In this document: positions 7,907-18,100 of the stretch, in pieces | How the letters are laid out: every line of letters starts with the position of its first letter | Numbering within the stretch: the stretch's first letter is position 1 | Source of the DNA: CAYIHX01 sp964363305 | Lineage (GTDB): Bacteria > Bdellovibrionota > UBA1018 | Length of the DNA: 64,000 nt | Direction: 5' to 3' | NCBI GenBank assembly: GCA_964363305.1 | Contig: CAYIHX010000008.1 | Coordinates: forward strand, 38,179-102,178 | Notes under the pieces: model-generated | Told to the model about the DNA's origin: nothing | What the model saw: only the letters and a program-made list of their open reading frames with translations | Databases searched by the model: none | Translations under genes and position numbers: made by a program

Positions 7907-8719
7907 TTACTTGACGATCCCACGCAGCTCCTCGTGCAGCAGGCCGTTCGTCGCGAGGATATTCTGCTGTTCGATGTGAAACGGAACGCCCTTGAAGTTC
8001 GTGACCTGGCCGCCGGCTTCGCGCACCAGCAGGCCTCCGGCGGCGACATCCCAGGGCGAGAGCTTGCTTTCCCAGAAGCCGTCGAACACGCCCCGGGCCG
8101 TGTAAGCCAGGTCGAGGGCTGCGCTGCCAGGACGCCGAATCGCCCGCGCGGTTCGGCTCAGGCGTTCAAAAGAGGTCATCTCCGCATGGAGCCATTCTTG
8201 CTTTCGGTAGGAGAAGCCAGTCGTCAACAGGCTGTTGCGGAGTTTCTCCGTCGTGGAGACCTGCATGCGTTTTCCGTTCAAAAATGCCCCTCCGCCGAGA
8301 GTGGCGACGTACAGGTCCTTCAGGACGGGATGATAGATCACCCCTGCGACGATCTGACCGTCCCATTCCGCGCCGATCGAGACGCAGAACATGGGAAAGC
8401 GGTGGACGAAGTTGGTCGTACCGTCGAGCGGATCGATCACCCAGCGCCCGCGGCTGAAGCCAGGTTGGCCATGTGGGTTGGTTTCTTCGCTCAGGAAAAG
8501 AAAATCCGGGCGCGCCTTCGCGAGGATGTTCATGACGGATTTCTCGGCGGCGAGGTCGGCTTCGGTGACGAGCCCCGCTCCCTTCTTTTCCCGTACGTTC
8601 AAGCTCATCGAGTAGTAGCGCATGAGCACGCGGCCGGCGGCATGGGCCGCGCGGATCATGTCCTTGCGGATCTGCGGGAGGAAATCGCTCAGGGCTTCGA
8701 CGCGTTTACGCGTTTTCAT
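7907..8719 (-). CDS. suhB: Inositol-1-monophosphatase family phosphatase
   Basis: 270 residues from the ATG at 8719, which overlaps the stop of the aminotransferase gene by 4 bp (ATGA). Mg-dependent sugar/inositol phosphatase signatures are present: LSEET at 77-81, WVIDPLDGTTNF at about 93-104 with the two metal Asp residues, and LSPWDVAAGGLLVREAGG near the C-terminus. It could act as SuhB, as a 3'(2'),5'-bisphosphate nucleotidase or as a histidinol-phosphatase-like enzyme; the sequence does not decide. The symbol is given by family only. Confidence 0.85.
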   Translation of the reverse strand: MKTRKRVEALSDFLPQIRKDMIRAAHAAGRVLMRYYSMSLNVREKKGAGLVTEADLAAEKSVMNILAKARPDFLFLSEETNPHGQPGFSRGRWVIDPLDGTTNFVHRFPMFCVSIGAEWDGQIVAGVIYHPVLKDLYVATLGGGAFLNGKRMQVSTTEKLRNSLLTTGFSYRKQEWLHAEMTSFERLSRTARAIRRPGSAALDLAYTARGVFDGFWESKLSPWDVAAGGLLVREAGGQVTNFKGVPFHIEQQNILATNGLLHEELRGIVK

Positions 8720-9624
8720 GGGCTGGCTCCACGGGTGCGGTTTCGAAATTCGGCCCAAAGTCGGTCGGTCACCGGTCGGGGGGAGGTTTGGGTTTTTGCG
8801 CCGATCGCCCGGCCATCGATATTCGAGACCGGCATGATCTCCTTGATGGTCCCGGTGAGAAATACTTCGTCAGCCTCATAGAGGCGTTCTTTCGGGAAGC
8901 GGGTCTCCCGCACGGGAACTCCCAGGCCGCGGGCGAGTTCGATGACTTCCCGGCGGGTAATGCCGTCGAGGATGCCGATATCGAGAGGCGGCGTGACGAG
9001 AATTCCGCGTTTGACGTAGAAGAGATTGAACGTCGTGCCTTCGGTGACGTGGCCGTCCTCGTCGCACATCAGGGCGTCATCGAAGCCGGCCTCCGCCGCT
9101 TCGATGTAGGCGAGCAAGCAGTTGAGGTAGTTTCCGGTCTTGGCCGCTGGTTCGAGAGCGCGGCGATCGAGCCGCAGGCGCTCGACGATTTTGAGTTTCG
9201 CGCCCTCCTTGCGTTTCGCTTCGGAGGGCTCCTCGATCGGCTGCACGATGACGGTCAGCAGGGACTTCGTTTCGAGGTTATTCTTCCCAAATCCGATTTT
9301 GCCTTCGCCGCGCGAAATCACGAGGCGGCAGTAGACGTCGGCGCGAGGGTTGCCTTCCTGCTTCTGATAGGCTCCAATCGTTTCCTGGCAGGCGCTGTCA
9401 ATGTCTTTATTGCTCTGCGCAATATCGAGAGAGCAGAGCCGGGCGGTTGCTCGTAGCCGAGCCAGATGGTCCTTCATGCCGTACACTTGGCCGTGGTACG
9501 TCCGAACCACCTCATAGAGGCTGTCGCCATAGAGGTAGGAGCGGTCATAGACCGAGACCTTGGCCTCGCTCGGGCGGCAGAGTTTCCCTTGAATCCATAT
9601 GATTGCGTTTTGCTTTTCTTGCAT
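8716..9624 (-). CDS. Class IV (branched-chain / D-amino-acid type) aminotransferase
   Basis: 302 residues, fold-type IV PLP enzyme. The PLP lysine is Lys162 in AKTGNYLN, the cofactor-binding Glu is Glu195 in HVTEGTTFNLF, and the C-terminal TGTIKEIMPVSNIDGRAIG is the usual phosphate-binding loop. VSVYDRSYLYGDSLYEVVR at the N-terminus is typical of D-alanine/branched-chain aminotransferases. It could be IlvE, Dat or 4-amino-4-deoxychorismate lyase; the substrate is undecided. It is translationally coupled to the phosphatase gene downstream. Confidence 0.85.
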   Translation of the reverse strand: MQEKQNAIIWIQGKLCRPSEAKVSVYDRSYLYGDSLYEVVRTYHGQVYGMKDHLARLRATARLCSLDIAQSNKDIDSACQETIGAYQKQEGNPRADVYCRLVISRGEGKIGFGKNNLETKSLLTVIVQPIEEPSEAKRKEGAKLKIVERLRLDRRALEPAAKTGNYLNCLLAYIEAAEAGFDDALMCDEDGHVTEGTTFNLFYVKRGILVTPPLDIGILDGITRREVIELARGLGVPVRETRFPKERLYEADEVFLTGTIKEIMPVSNIDGRAIGAKTQTSPRPVTDRLWAEFRNRTRGASP

Positions 9625-9660
9625 CGGCGCGCCTCCTGAGTCAGAGAAAGAGTACAGAGC

Positions 9661-10923
9661 ATGTTAGAGAATATCGAGTCCCTTCTACCGATCCCCCCGC
9701 AGGGCCAGCACCTCAAGACCCTGATCGTTGGGTTTGAAGAGGAGTCCGTTGCGGAGATGAAGCGCCTGCTTTCGACGTTAAGTATCGACGTCGAAGGCGT
9801 GGTCCTCGCTCAGGTGCGACGGATCAATCCCGGCACTTATTTAGGATCCGGCAAGTTAGAAGAGATCCACGCGGAGGTCGAACGGCTTCAGGTTGATTCA
9901 GTGATCATTGATATTGATCTTTCGCCGAACCAGCTGCGAAACATCGAGAAGATTCTCAGTCGTCCGACGATCGACCGCCCGGGCGTCATCATCGAGATTT
10001 TCTCCAAGCACGCGCGCACGCGAGAGGCCAAGACCCAGGTGGAGCTTGCGCTGCTTCAGTATCTGCTGCCGCGTCTTCGGCATTTTTGGACTCATTTCGA
10101 ACGCCAGAGGGGCGGCATCGGGCAGAAGGGGATGGGCGAAACTCAGATTGAGGTCGATCGTCGTCTCGTGAAAGATCGCATGACGGTACTGCGGCGGCGC
10201 CTGAAAGAGATCGAGAGCGAACGAAAGATCCAGCGGTCCGGGCGGAAGGATGTTTTGAAGGTGGCGATCGTGGGATACACGAATGCCGGAAAATCGACGC
10301 TCCTGAACGCGCTGACCCACAGTGCGGTGTTGGCCGAGGACAAGCTTTTCGCGACGCTCGACTCCAGCGTGCGCACTCTCGATCCGCACGCGCATCCCCC
10401 GATCGTGGCCATCGATACCGTCGGGTTCATCTCGAATTTACCCACCTCGCTGATCGCCTCGTTTCGCTCGACCTTGGAGGAGCTTCATGAGGCGGACTTG
10501 CTGGTTCATGTCGTGGATGGCTCCTCGCCCGTGGCGCGCGATCAGCTGCGCGTGACGGAAGAGGTCGTCAAGGAACTCGGTGCCGACCAGAAGCCGCGGA
10601 TGATCGTGTTGAACAAGGTGGATCAGGTGAAGGAAGGCGCGGCGCGAATCCGGCTGAAGGGGCTGGCTCCGGGCGCGATGCAGGTCTCGGCGTTGAATCC
10701 TGACGACATGACGCGGCTGCGCGACGCGATCGTGGCCCACTTTCGTGGCAAGCTCGAGCTTTATGAGCTGCTCGTGCCTTATGGCGAGAGCAAGCTCGAG
10801 TCGCAGCTTTACGCGCATGGCAGCGTCGAGGTGGCGCGCCATCTCGAGAAGGGCACCTTCTTCCGGGTGCGAATGGAAGAGGGCTGGGCGAGGAAGCTCG
10901 GGATCGAGCGCTACCGGCACTGA
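9661..10923 (+). CDS. hflX: Ribosome-associated GTPase HflX
   Basis: 420 residues. HflX binds the 50S subunit and splits stalled ribosomes. It has the family N-terminal domain, the signature GGIGQKGMGETQIEVDRR at 151-168, and a G domain with the P-loop GYTNAGKST at 205-213, the switch motif DTVGFISNLP and NKVD. The length matches the family. It diverges from the aminotransferase gene and converges with a flavoprotein gene after only 7 bp. Confidence 0.95.
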   Translation: MLENIESLLPIPPQGQHLKTLIVGFEEESVAEMKRLLSTLSIDVEGVVLAQVRRINPGTYLGSGKLEEIHAEVERLQVDSVIIDIDLSPNQLRNIEKILSRPTIDRPGVIIEIFSKHARTREAKTQVELALLQYLLPRLRHFWTHFERQRGGIGQKGMGETQIEVDRRLVKDRMTVLRRRLKEIESERKIQRSGRKDVLKVAIVGYTNAGKSTLLNALTHSAVLAEDKLFATLDSSVRTLDPHAHPPIVAIDTVGFISNLPTSLIASFRSTLEELHEADLLVHVVDGSSPVARDQLRVTEEVVKELGADQKPRMIVLNKVDQVKEGAARIRLKGLAPGAMQVSALNPDDMTRLRDAIVAHFRGKLELYELLVPYGESKLESQLYAHGSVEVARHLEKGTFFRVRMEEGWARKLGIERYRH

Positions 10924-10930
10924 TCAGAGA

Positions 10931-12115
10931 TCAGCGCAGGCCGAGAACGCCCTGCGCGGCGGCTCTCCCTTGAGAGACGCAGGTCTGGATCAGAAATCCT
11001 CCGGTGGGTGCGTCCCAGTTCAGCATTTCACCCGCGAGGAAGACGCGCGGGTATTTTTTCAGTGAAAAATTCGGCGCGAGTTCAGAGAGGTGGATGCCGC
11101 CGCTGGAGGAAATGGCGTCGCGGAGCGGCTGCGGCTCCCCGAGCAGCAGGGGGAAGTTTTTGAGGAGCTCGATGAACGTGTCGAGCTCCTGCAGAGCTTC
11201 GGGCGGCGCGTGGTGAAAGAGGAGCGCCTGAAGGGAAGAGGAGAGCCGGAGATTTTTTTTTGCTCGTCGGAGGGGCGAGAGGTTTTCCGTGCCCGCGGAA
11301 AGTTTTTTTCGAAGACTGCTGCGATCGAGATCCGGTTTCAAATCGAGGTAGGCCATGCCGGGGGTTCCGAAGGCATAGATGGGCGTTCCTTCCAGGCCGT
11401 AGGAAGTGATCAATAATTCCCCGAGCTGCTGACCCTTCGCGGTCGTGAGGCGGATGTTTTTCAGGGGCGTGCGATCGGCCTCCTCGAGGAACATCCCCTT
11501 CCATTCGACTCCGTAACCGACATTTCGGGGCGTGAAGGGTTCCGAGGCGATGCCCAGCTTCTGAAACTCGTCCGGCCAGCGCAGCGGTTCGTCTTTCGGG
11601 AGATAGCTTCCCCCGCCGAGCGCGAGAACAGCGGCATCGAAGACCTGGCTGTCTCCTCGTGCAAAGCGCAAGCGGACCTCGTCGTTCAACGGTTCAAAAC
11701 TACTCAGTTCCTGTTGGAAACGAAACTCGACTCCAAGATTCCTGAGGCGTTCACTCCACGCCCTGACCAGGTTCGCGGCCTTCATCTCTCGGACGAAGTA
11801 TCGATTGCTGGTGCCGAGGAAGGTTTCCAGGCCGAGCGATTGTTCGAGAAATGCCAGCCAAGCCGCGGGTGGAAAGTGACGAAGAGGGTGGTCGATGAAA
11901 TCGAGTGACGGGGTCATGGCCTGAATGAAATCGTCGAGGGCGAGCCCGTTGGAGATGTTGAGGCCGGAGCTGCCCGCGATGAGGAGTTTACGCCCGGCGC
12001 CGCGGCTCCGCTCAAAAATCACGACGGAGTGCTTCGCGCTCGCCAGCACGTCCGCCGCCATGAGCGCCGCGGGGCCCGTTCCGACGACTCCGATTTTCAG
12101 GGGTTTTTGAGCCAT
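10931..12115 (-). CDS. HI0933/BaiN-family flavoprotein (TIGR03862-like)
   Basis: 394 residues with an N-terminal FAD-binding Rossmann motif (IGVVGTGPAALMAADVLA), GAGRKLLIAGSSGLNISN in the family-specific loop, VLALGGGSYLPK in the middle and a C-terminal FAD loop (VFLAGEMLNWDAPTGGFLIQTCVSQGRAAAQG). This matches the HI0933-like NAD(P)/FAD oxidoreductases, particularly the PP_4765 subgroup; the substrate is not established for that group. Its start lies 19 bp inside the 3' end of the giant surface-protein gene, so it ends that operon. A role in the neighbouring modification locus is possible but could be accidental. Confidence 0.8.
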   Translation of the reverse strand: MAQKPLKIGVVGTGPAALMAADVLASAKHSVVIFERSRGAGRKLLIAGSSGLNISNGLALDDFIQAMTPSLDFIDHPLRHFPPAAWLAFLEQSLGLETFLGTSNRYFVREMKAANLVRAWSERLRNLGVEFRFQQELSSFEPLNDEVRLRFARGDSQVFDAAVLALGGGSYLPKDEPLRWPDEFQKLGIASEPFTPRNVGYGVEWKGMFLEEADRTPLKNIRLTTAKGQQLGELLITSYGLEGTPIYAFGTPGMAYLDLKPDLDRSSLRKKLSAGTENLSPLRRAKKNLRLSSSLQALLFHHAPPEALQELDTFIELLKNFPLLLGEPQPLRDAISSSGGIHLSELAPNFSLKKYPRVFLAGEMLNWDAPTGGFLIQTCVSQGRAAAQGVLGLR

Positions 12116-15100
12116 GAGGCGCTTTTTCTACCTCGAAGGTAGGCGAAAAGCCACACGCTGCAAAGCAACGCGAATTCGAGCCCGGCACCGGCGGAGGGTC
12201 CGTTGCCGGAGGCCGGAGGTTCGCCGAGGGTGGCGCAGGCGAACCCCGGACTTTTGGAGCGGTTCGATCCATCATCGATAGCAGTGACGGGGGACTCGTT
12301 CGACCCTTTCATTTGGAGGGCTTCGGGGAGCGGTAAGGTCGGGTCACCGAGCAAGACGGCCGAGCGGCGGGCATCTCGAAGCGCCGGATCGAGTCCGGTC
12401 GCGATTTTTATTCGCAGAAGGAGATCGCCCAGACGCAGGTGGCGACGTTCCTCGGCCGAGAGTGAGTCGAGCAGTTCGAACGCCTGCCGAGCGAGACGAG
12501 TTTGCGCGATCGGGCTCGTCATCCCGGTGAAGCCCCAGAACGCGGAAGCGCCGCCGTTCGGATTCATGACGAGCGCTTCACCGAGGCTGAGTTTGGTGGG
12601 GTCGGGGTCGGCGAAGGCCGCGGTCAGGCAGCTCAGCGAAAGGATCCAAGGCAGCGTTTCATTGCGCAACGACAGGGCATCAGTAGAGGAGAAGAACTGC
12701 GGAGAGGCCCAGAGGTTTTCCGCGCCGTGGCCGAGGTAGGTGAGCAAGCTGGTGCCGCTTGCGAATTGGGCGCGAATTTGCTGTTTGAGAACCGCATCGA
12801 TTTGTCCCGTTCCGCGTTCGATGGGGTGGAGGGGAAGTCCGGGGGACGCATGAAGCAAGGCGTTTCGGAGCTCTAGCGCGAGGGCGCTAAAACCTTCTCC
12901 GAGCGTATCTTGGTCGACGATCAGGGTGGCCGGTGAAGTGGAGGGCTCGGCGCGAATGATTTTCTCCGCATAAAGCGCTGCCTCGTTCGGCGTGCGCGCG
13001 GGGATGCGACCGACGGCGAGGTCGGACGCGGTGGCGAGCCCGTCGTCCGTTTCAAAGTCGAGGTACTCGCCTCCGGCGAGAACTGCGGGGGTGCGCGAAG
13101 GGTCCGCGCCAAAACCGAGGTAGTCGTTGGGATCGTAGGTAGCCGTCCCGACAATCAGCGCATAGCGAGGCGCGGGCTTCCTCCATTCCGTCGAGGCGAA
13201 CGTCAGCAGCTCTCGCAACGCATTCGATGATCGCTGGCCATGACTAAACTCAGCGTAAATCTGCTCCAGCGAGGCGGTGACCACCTCGAGCCCTTCCCGG
13301 CGTCGCTGTTCGATCAGAGGTTCAGTGGCATCGATCATCGCTTGCGTTCCGATCACGATGAGATCGGCTCGGCGATCGGGCATACGAAGCCGAGGCTGAT
13401 AGCCGTAGGCAAGAGAGAGGGACAGGGGCTTTTCGTAACGAGAATCCTCGAGGGCGATCAATCGAAAACCGTCGAGACCCTCCACACCCGTTGATGCCAG
13501 GAACTCGGCACGGAAACCGCTCGGCCCTTGAAAGTGGAGGTCGAATCCGCGCAGAGCGGCGACGCGATCGGGATCGGTGACGTCGAAGAGAGAGAGGTGG
13601 GGAGATCCAAATCCGGAGATTTCAATGCGATGGTCGGGGCGATAGTTCTCGAGAGAGAGCTGTCCGGCTATGGCGATTCGGAATGCCCGATAGCTGACCT
13701 CCAGGCGATCGATGTCGAGGATGTCGCTGTCGCCGACCGCGATTCGATCGCCGAGCGCTGTGACTCGTATCGAATTCAGGCCGCTCTTGAAGAGGTGGGC
13801 CGGAAGTTGGAAAACGAGCGTAGTCGGTACCGGCGAGAAGAACTCCCGCTGAGCGGCGAGGGAGGTGACATCGTTCACTCTGAGCTCGACATGGTGAAGG
13901 GGATTCGCGGAGGTTCCGCCGCGTCCTCGGACGGTCAGCTTGAGAGTCACGAGGTCCGGAGTGAACTGTTGAAGGTGCGGAAGATCGATGGGGAGATCGA
14001 AGCTGGAGCCCGGTTGAGAGGGGCTGCCGCCCTCTTGCGCGACTCGGGACCAGTAAAAGTGTTCGCGCCCTTCGCCGATGGGAAGATCGAGAACGAAACG
14101 CTCGTTTTTCTCCGCAGTCACGGTGCGCCAGGTCCCTTTTTCGTCCGTCGGCGGCGCCGTTCCCGGTGAGGCGGAGATCTCGCGCATGCGCAGGGGGGGC
14201 GATTCGAGCGGTAGGAGAGAAAGAACGGCCTCGCTATCGAGGTCATCATCCGTTGAAGCGTTCACGAGATAGAATCGAATTCGGTCGCCGGGTCCAAAGA
14301 GCTCATCCTCACTCAAAATTTGAAGGGGTGTCTCGATCGAGTGCGCGAGCACTCGAAGGGTGGCGTTTGGCTGATCGACAAACGGCGCGTCGACCCCTGC
14401 TTCGGCCAGATCTTCGAAGCTCAGTTCGTACATGCCGGTTTTTCGATAGCGAATTCGTAGATTGCCTTCGATGGCGGAAGGAGAAAGGGCGGGATCGAGC
14501 GGGTGAGGCAAGGGCTCAGCGTTCTGGGCGAATGAAATATTCGCATAAACCCGAGTGGCTCGTTTGAGGACTCCTGCCACGGGGTTGTACTGAAGGGGAG
14601 TGAGATCAATCAAAAGGTACTTTCTTGAGCCGACGGCCTTCAGACCTTCGCGAACGTGGATGAATTCCTTCGGTGAAAAAGAATTCTCAGAGTATTTCGC
14701 GGCATTCCGCGTTCGCGTCGGAAGGAGGCGCCCATCCGCTTGAGGAGCCCAGTAGGGCGCCGGGGGAATCGGTATCCCGACATTCGTCTCGACCTCGTCA
14801 ACATTCACGGACTCGAGTCGGGCGTGCGTCAGATCAGAATCCGCCTCGATCAGAACACTTCGTTCGAGGAGCTGGGGGGCGCCCGCTTCGAGCGTCCCCG
14901 CGTAACCTTCCAGCTGGGGGGCTCCGAGCGCATCGAAGGTCGGGGCGTCCGTCCGGATTTCAAGGCGCAGGGAATGCCGGGTCCGCGAGACGATGCGAAT
15001 GCCCTTGCCGAGGGCGCCTTCATCTGTCGGAGGCGCGACCGGCCGAGGAGGGACGGGAGTCGGCGTGCCCAGGCCGATTTGAGGTGTGGCTTCGACCGGG

Positions 15101-18100
15101 CCATGAAAACGGCGCGCCCCGTTGAGTGCGATGTCTTCGAGCCGGTAGAAATATCGAATACCGTTTTGGACTGTTGGATCGATGAAGCGGTAGTGTCCCG
15201 TCGAACCAGGCAGGCTCTCGAAGTTTCGAATCAGCTCGGAATTCAGCTTGGTGTAGCCTCCGATCGCGCTTGCGGAACGATAGAGGTCGAAGCCACGGTG
15301 TTCGATTTCTCGTTCGGTATCCCATTCAATTTGAACGAGCGAGTCGTAGGGATCGGCTATGAAGCGGGAAATCGAGACCGGCGAGGCCGCCGCTGCGATC
15401 GTGAGGGTGCAGTTGGTGGCCGATACTTTAGTCGACGTAACAGGCTGATTCTGGCCGAAAAAGAAATCGCCGAACCACTGATCGAAAGTCACTGTCTGAC
15501 TGGCGCAACCAGAACTCGAGGCCAGTAGATAAGCGTCAGTCGTGGCCGGTGAAGGAGGGGCGTTGTAGGTGCTGTTCGGGGCGCTCCAATTCCACCCGAT
15601 GTTGCTGGCTGTCGTGGGCAGCGAGCCGGTCGTGTTGAACTGAATGCCTCGCACCGAGGCATACGTGGTCGAGAGGTAAGAAAGCTGGCCGCCATTGAGC
15701 GCCGTGACGGCGGTATTTCCGCCGATATTGAGGCCACTGGTGTCGAGGTTGTCGAGGAGGAAGCCGGTGAGGCTGAGAGTTCCCCCGGTCGTGGTGAAAG
15801 CCCAGCGACCGCTGCCGTTGTTCGTGATCTTGCCCTTGTTGGTCAGAGTTTGGGGATAGGCGTCGTTGGTTCCGGCGACCGATACGGTCCCTGCTGTGAG
15901 AGAAAGGGTCGTCGAGGCGCCCATTTTCACCGTGCCTCCTCCGGCCACTTGGAAGTTGACTCCCGAGGTGCCGACCGTGAGTCCGTTCGGAAGCGTGAGG
16001 GTGGAGGAGCCGGGAACGAGGAAGGTAAAATTGGATCCGCTGGGAAAAGTCAGAGTTTGGATCGTGATGGAGCCGGACCCGGTTTTCACCGTTCCACCGG
16101 CAGTTTTCGTGAAGGTTAAAGCAGAAATGGCGCTTCCGCTCGCGACCGTCTGCGTGCTGGGGGTCGCTCCATCGTCCATCAGGCGAAGCGTACCGGTGCT
16201 TTGATTGATGGTTCCGTTGTTGGTGAGGCCACCATAGATGCGAAGCTCGGTTCCCGCAGCGAGGGTCAGCGTGCCGGAATTGATCGTGAGGCTGTTGCAG
16301 GTGGGAATCGTGCTTCCTCCGCAGAGACCGGTGATCGATGGGAGATTCGTGACGTTGCTGATCGTGCAGTTGAGAACGGAAGTGGGAAGTCCCCCGTTCC
16401 AGTTCGAAGCGGTGCACCAGGCGGTGTCCGTGGCGCCCGTCCACGTGGTGCTGGATCCGACAATCGTCGAGGGCGTTCCGAGCGTGATGGGCGGAGGGGT
16501 TCCGCTGGAGATGGCGTAGCTCTGGCTGTTGACGACATCCGTACCGGCCGCAATCGATACGCCCACCGTGTTCGCGTTCGTCGCGCTGCCGCTGATGTCG
16601 TACTGAACGTAGATACAGCGCTTAGGCGGGGTCGTGAGGCTGGCCGGGATCGTGGCCCCGGTGAGGCCGGAGAAGGTGATCTTGGCCGGAGAGCCACTGA
16701 ACGTTCCGCTGCCGAGCAGGGTTCCCCCCGATCCCGCGCAAGAACTGTCGTAGTAGATTCTTGCTTGGCTGATGTCGCTCGCGGAGCCGGTTCCCGTCAA
16801 GGTGAGGACAAGGCTCGTGATGTCCGTGTCCGAGTAAGAGGCGCCGGCCTGAGATTGAGTGAACCCGAACCGACCCATGGTATAGGTTTGGCCCTGATAG
16901 GCGCTGACCGGGCTGGTCGCTTCTTGAGTCAGGTCGATGGTGTTGGTGGCCCCGGTCCAGGTGATGAGGTAACCCGTGTCGTTGTCGTAGGTCGGCCCTG
17001 ACCAACTGCCCGAGTAGCTCGAGATCGTCAGCGTTCCGGCGCCTGCGTTGGTCAGTACGTTTGTGACTCCCGTCGTGCTCGAGCCGTTCGCGTCGAAGAC
17101 CATCGAGGTCAGCGCGTTTCCCGGAACTTGCCGATAAAGACTGAGCATCGTGGTAGAAGCCACCATCGGGTAACTGTAGGTTCCGTTCTGCAAAAAGGAG
17201 GAGGCGTCAATGGTCGCACCTGAGTTCACTCGGATTCCATTGAGGCCCATTTTTTCGAAAAGATAATACTGAGCTTGGATGGTCCCATTGACGATGACGG
17301 AGTAACCGGAGCTCCCCGAGCTGAGAGTGATTCGCGAAGTGTTTCCGGCGGTGCCGATCATCTTCAGGGTTCCACCGAGATCGACGGTAAGAACCTTGCC
17401 ATCTGCCAGGGCCAGGATTCCGCCTGGTGCAATTTCTAAAGTCGCTCCCGTTTGCACGGTCAGGTTGCCGAGAACGGTCAGCGTGACGCCGTCGCTGATT
17501 CGCAAAGTGCCTTGGGTTACGGTGGCATTTCCGTTGACGGTCGAGTTTGTATCCACTCCAACGATCGCGCCGCCACTGTTGGCGATCGTCACGTTCCCGG
17601 GGAAGGCGGTTTCGAGCTGCATCGATTGGGTCGTGCTGCCGGCGAAACGCAGGCTGCCGGAGGTTGCGCTTTGAAAGGTGAACCCGCTTTGCACCGTGAG
17701 GGCGCCATAGATTTGAAGCTCGTTCGTCGTTCCACCGAAATCGAGCGTTCCTCCGGTTTGCAGGGTCGCATTTCGGCAGGCCTGCGCCCCTCCGAGCGCG
17801 GGGATTCGAACGGCCGAACCGACCGTGCAATCCCGCGTTGCCGAAGGCAGGGTTGCGGGAGACCAGTTGCCGGCGAGAGTCCAGACCGTGCTGGTCGATC
17901 CATCCCATTGGCTGAGCACGCTGTTGACCGTGGCGAGCCCGGCGCTGATAGGCGGCCCGGATGCGCTGGAGAAAGAGTAACTTCCTCCGCCAGATTTCGC
18001 GTTCGTGACGTCGGAGGTCCCCGCGATTCGAAAGCCGATCGTGTTGTTATCCTGAGCGGTCGCGCTCGTACGCGCGAGGACGTGAACGCACGCATTGCTT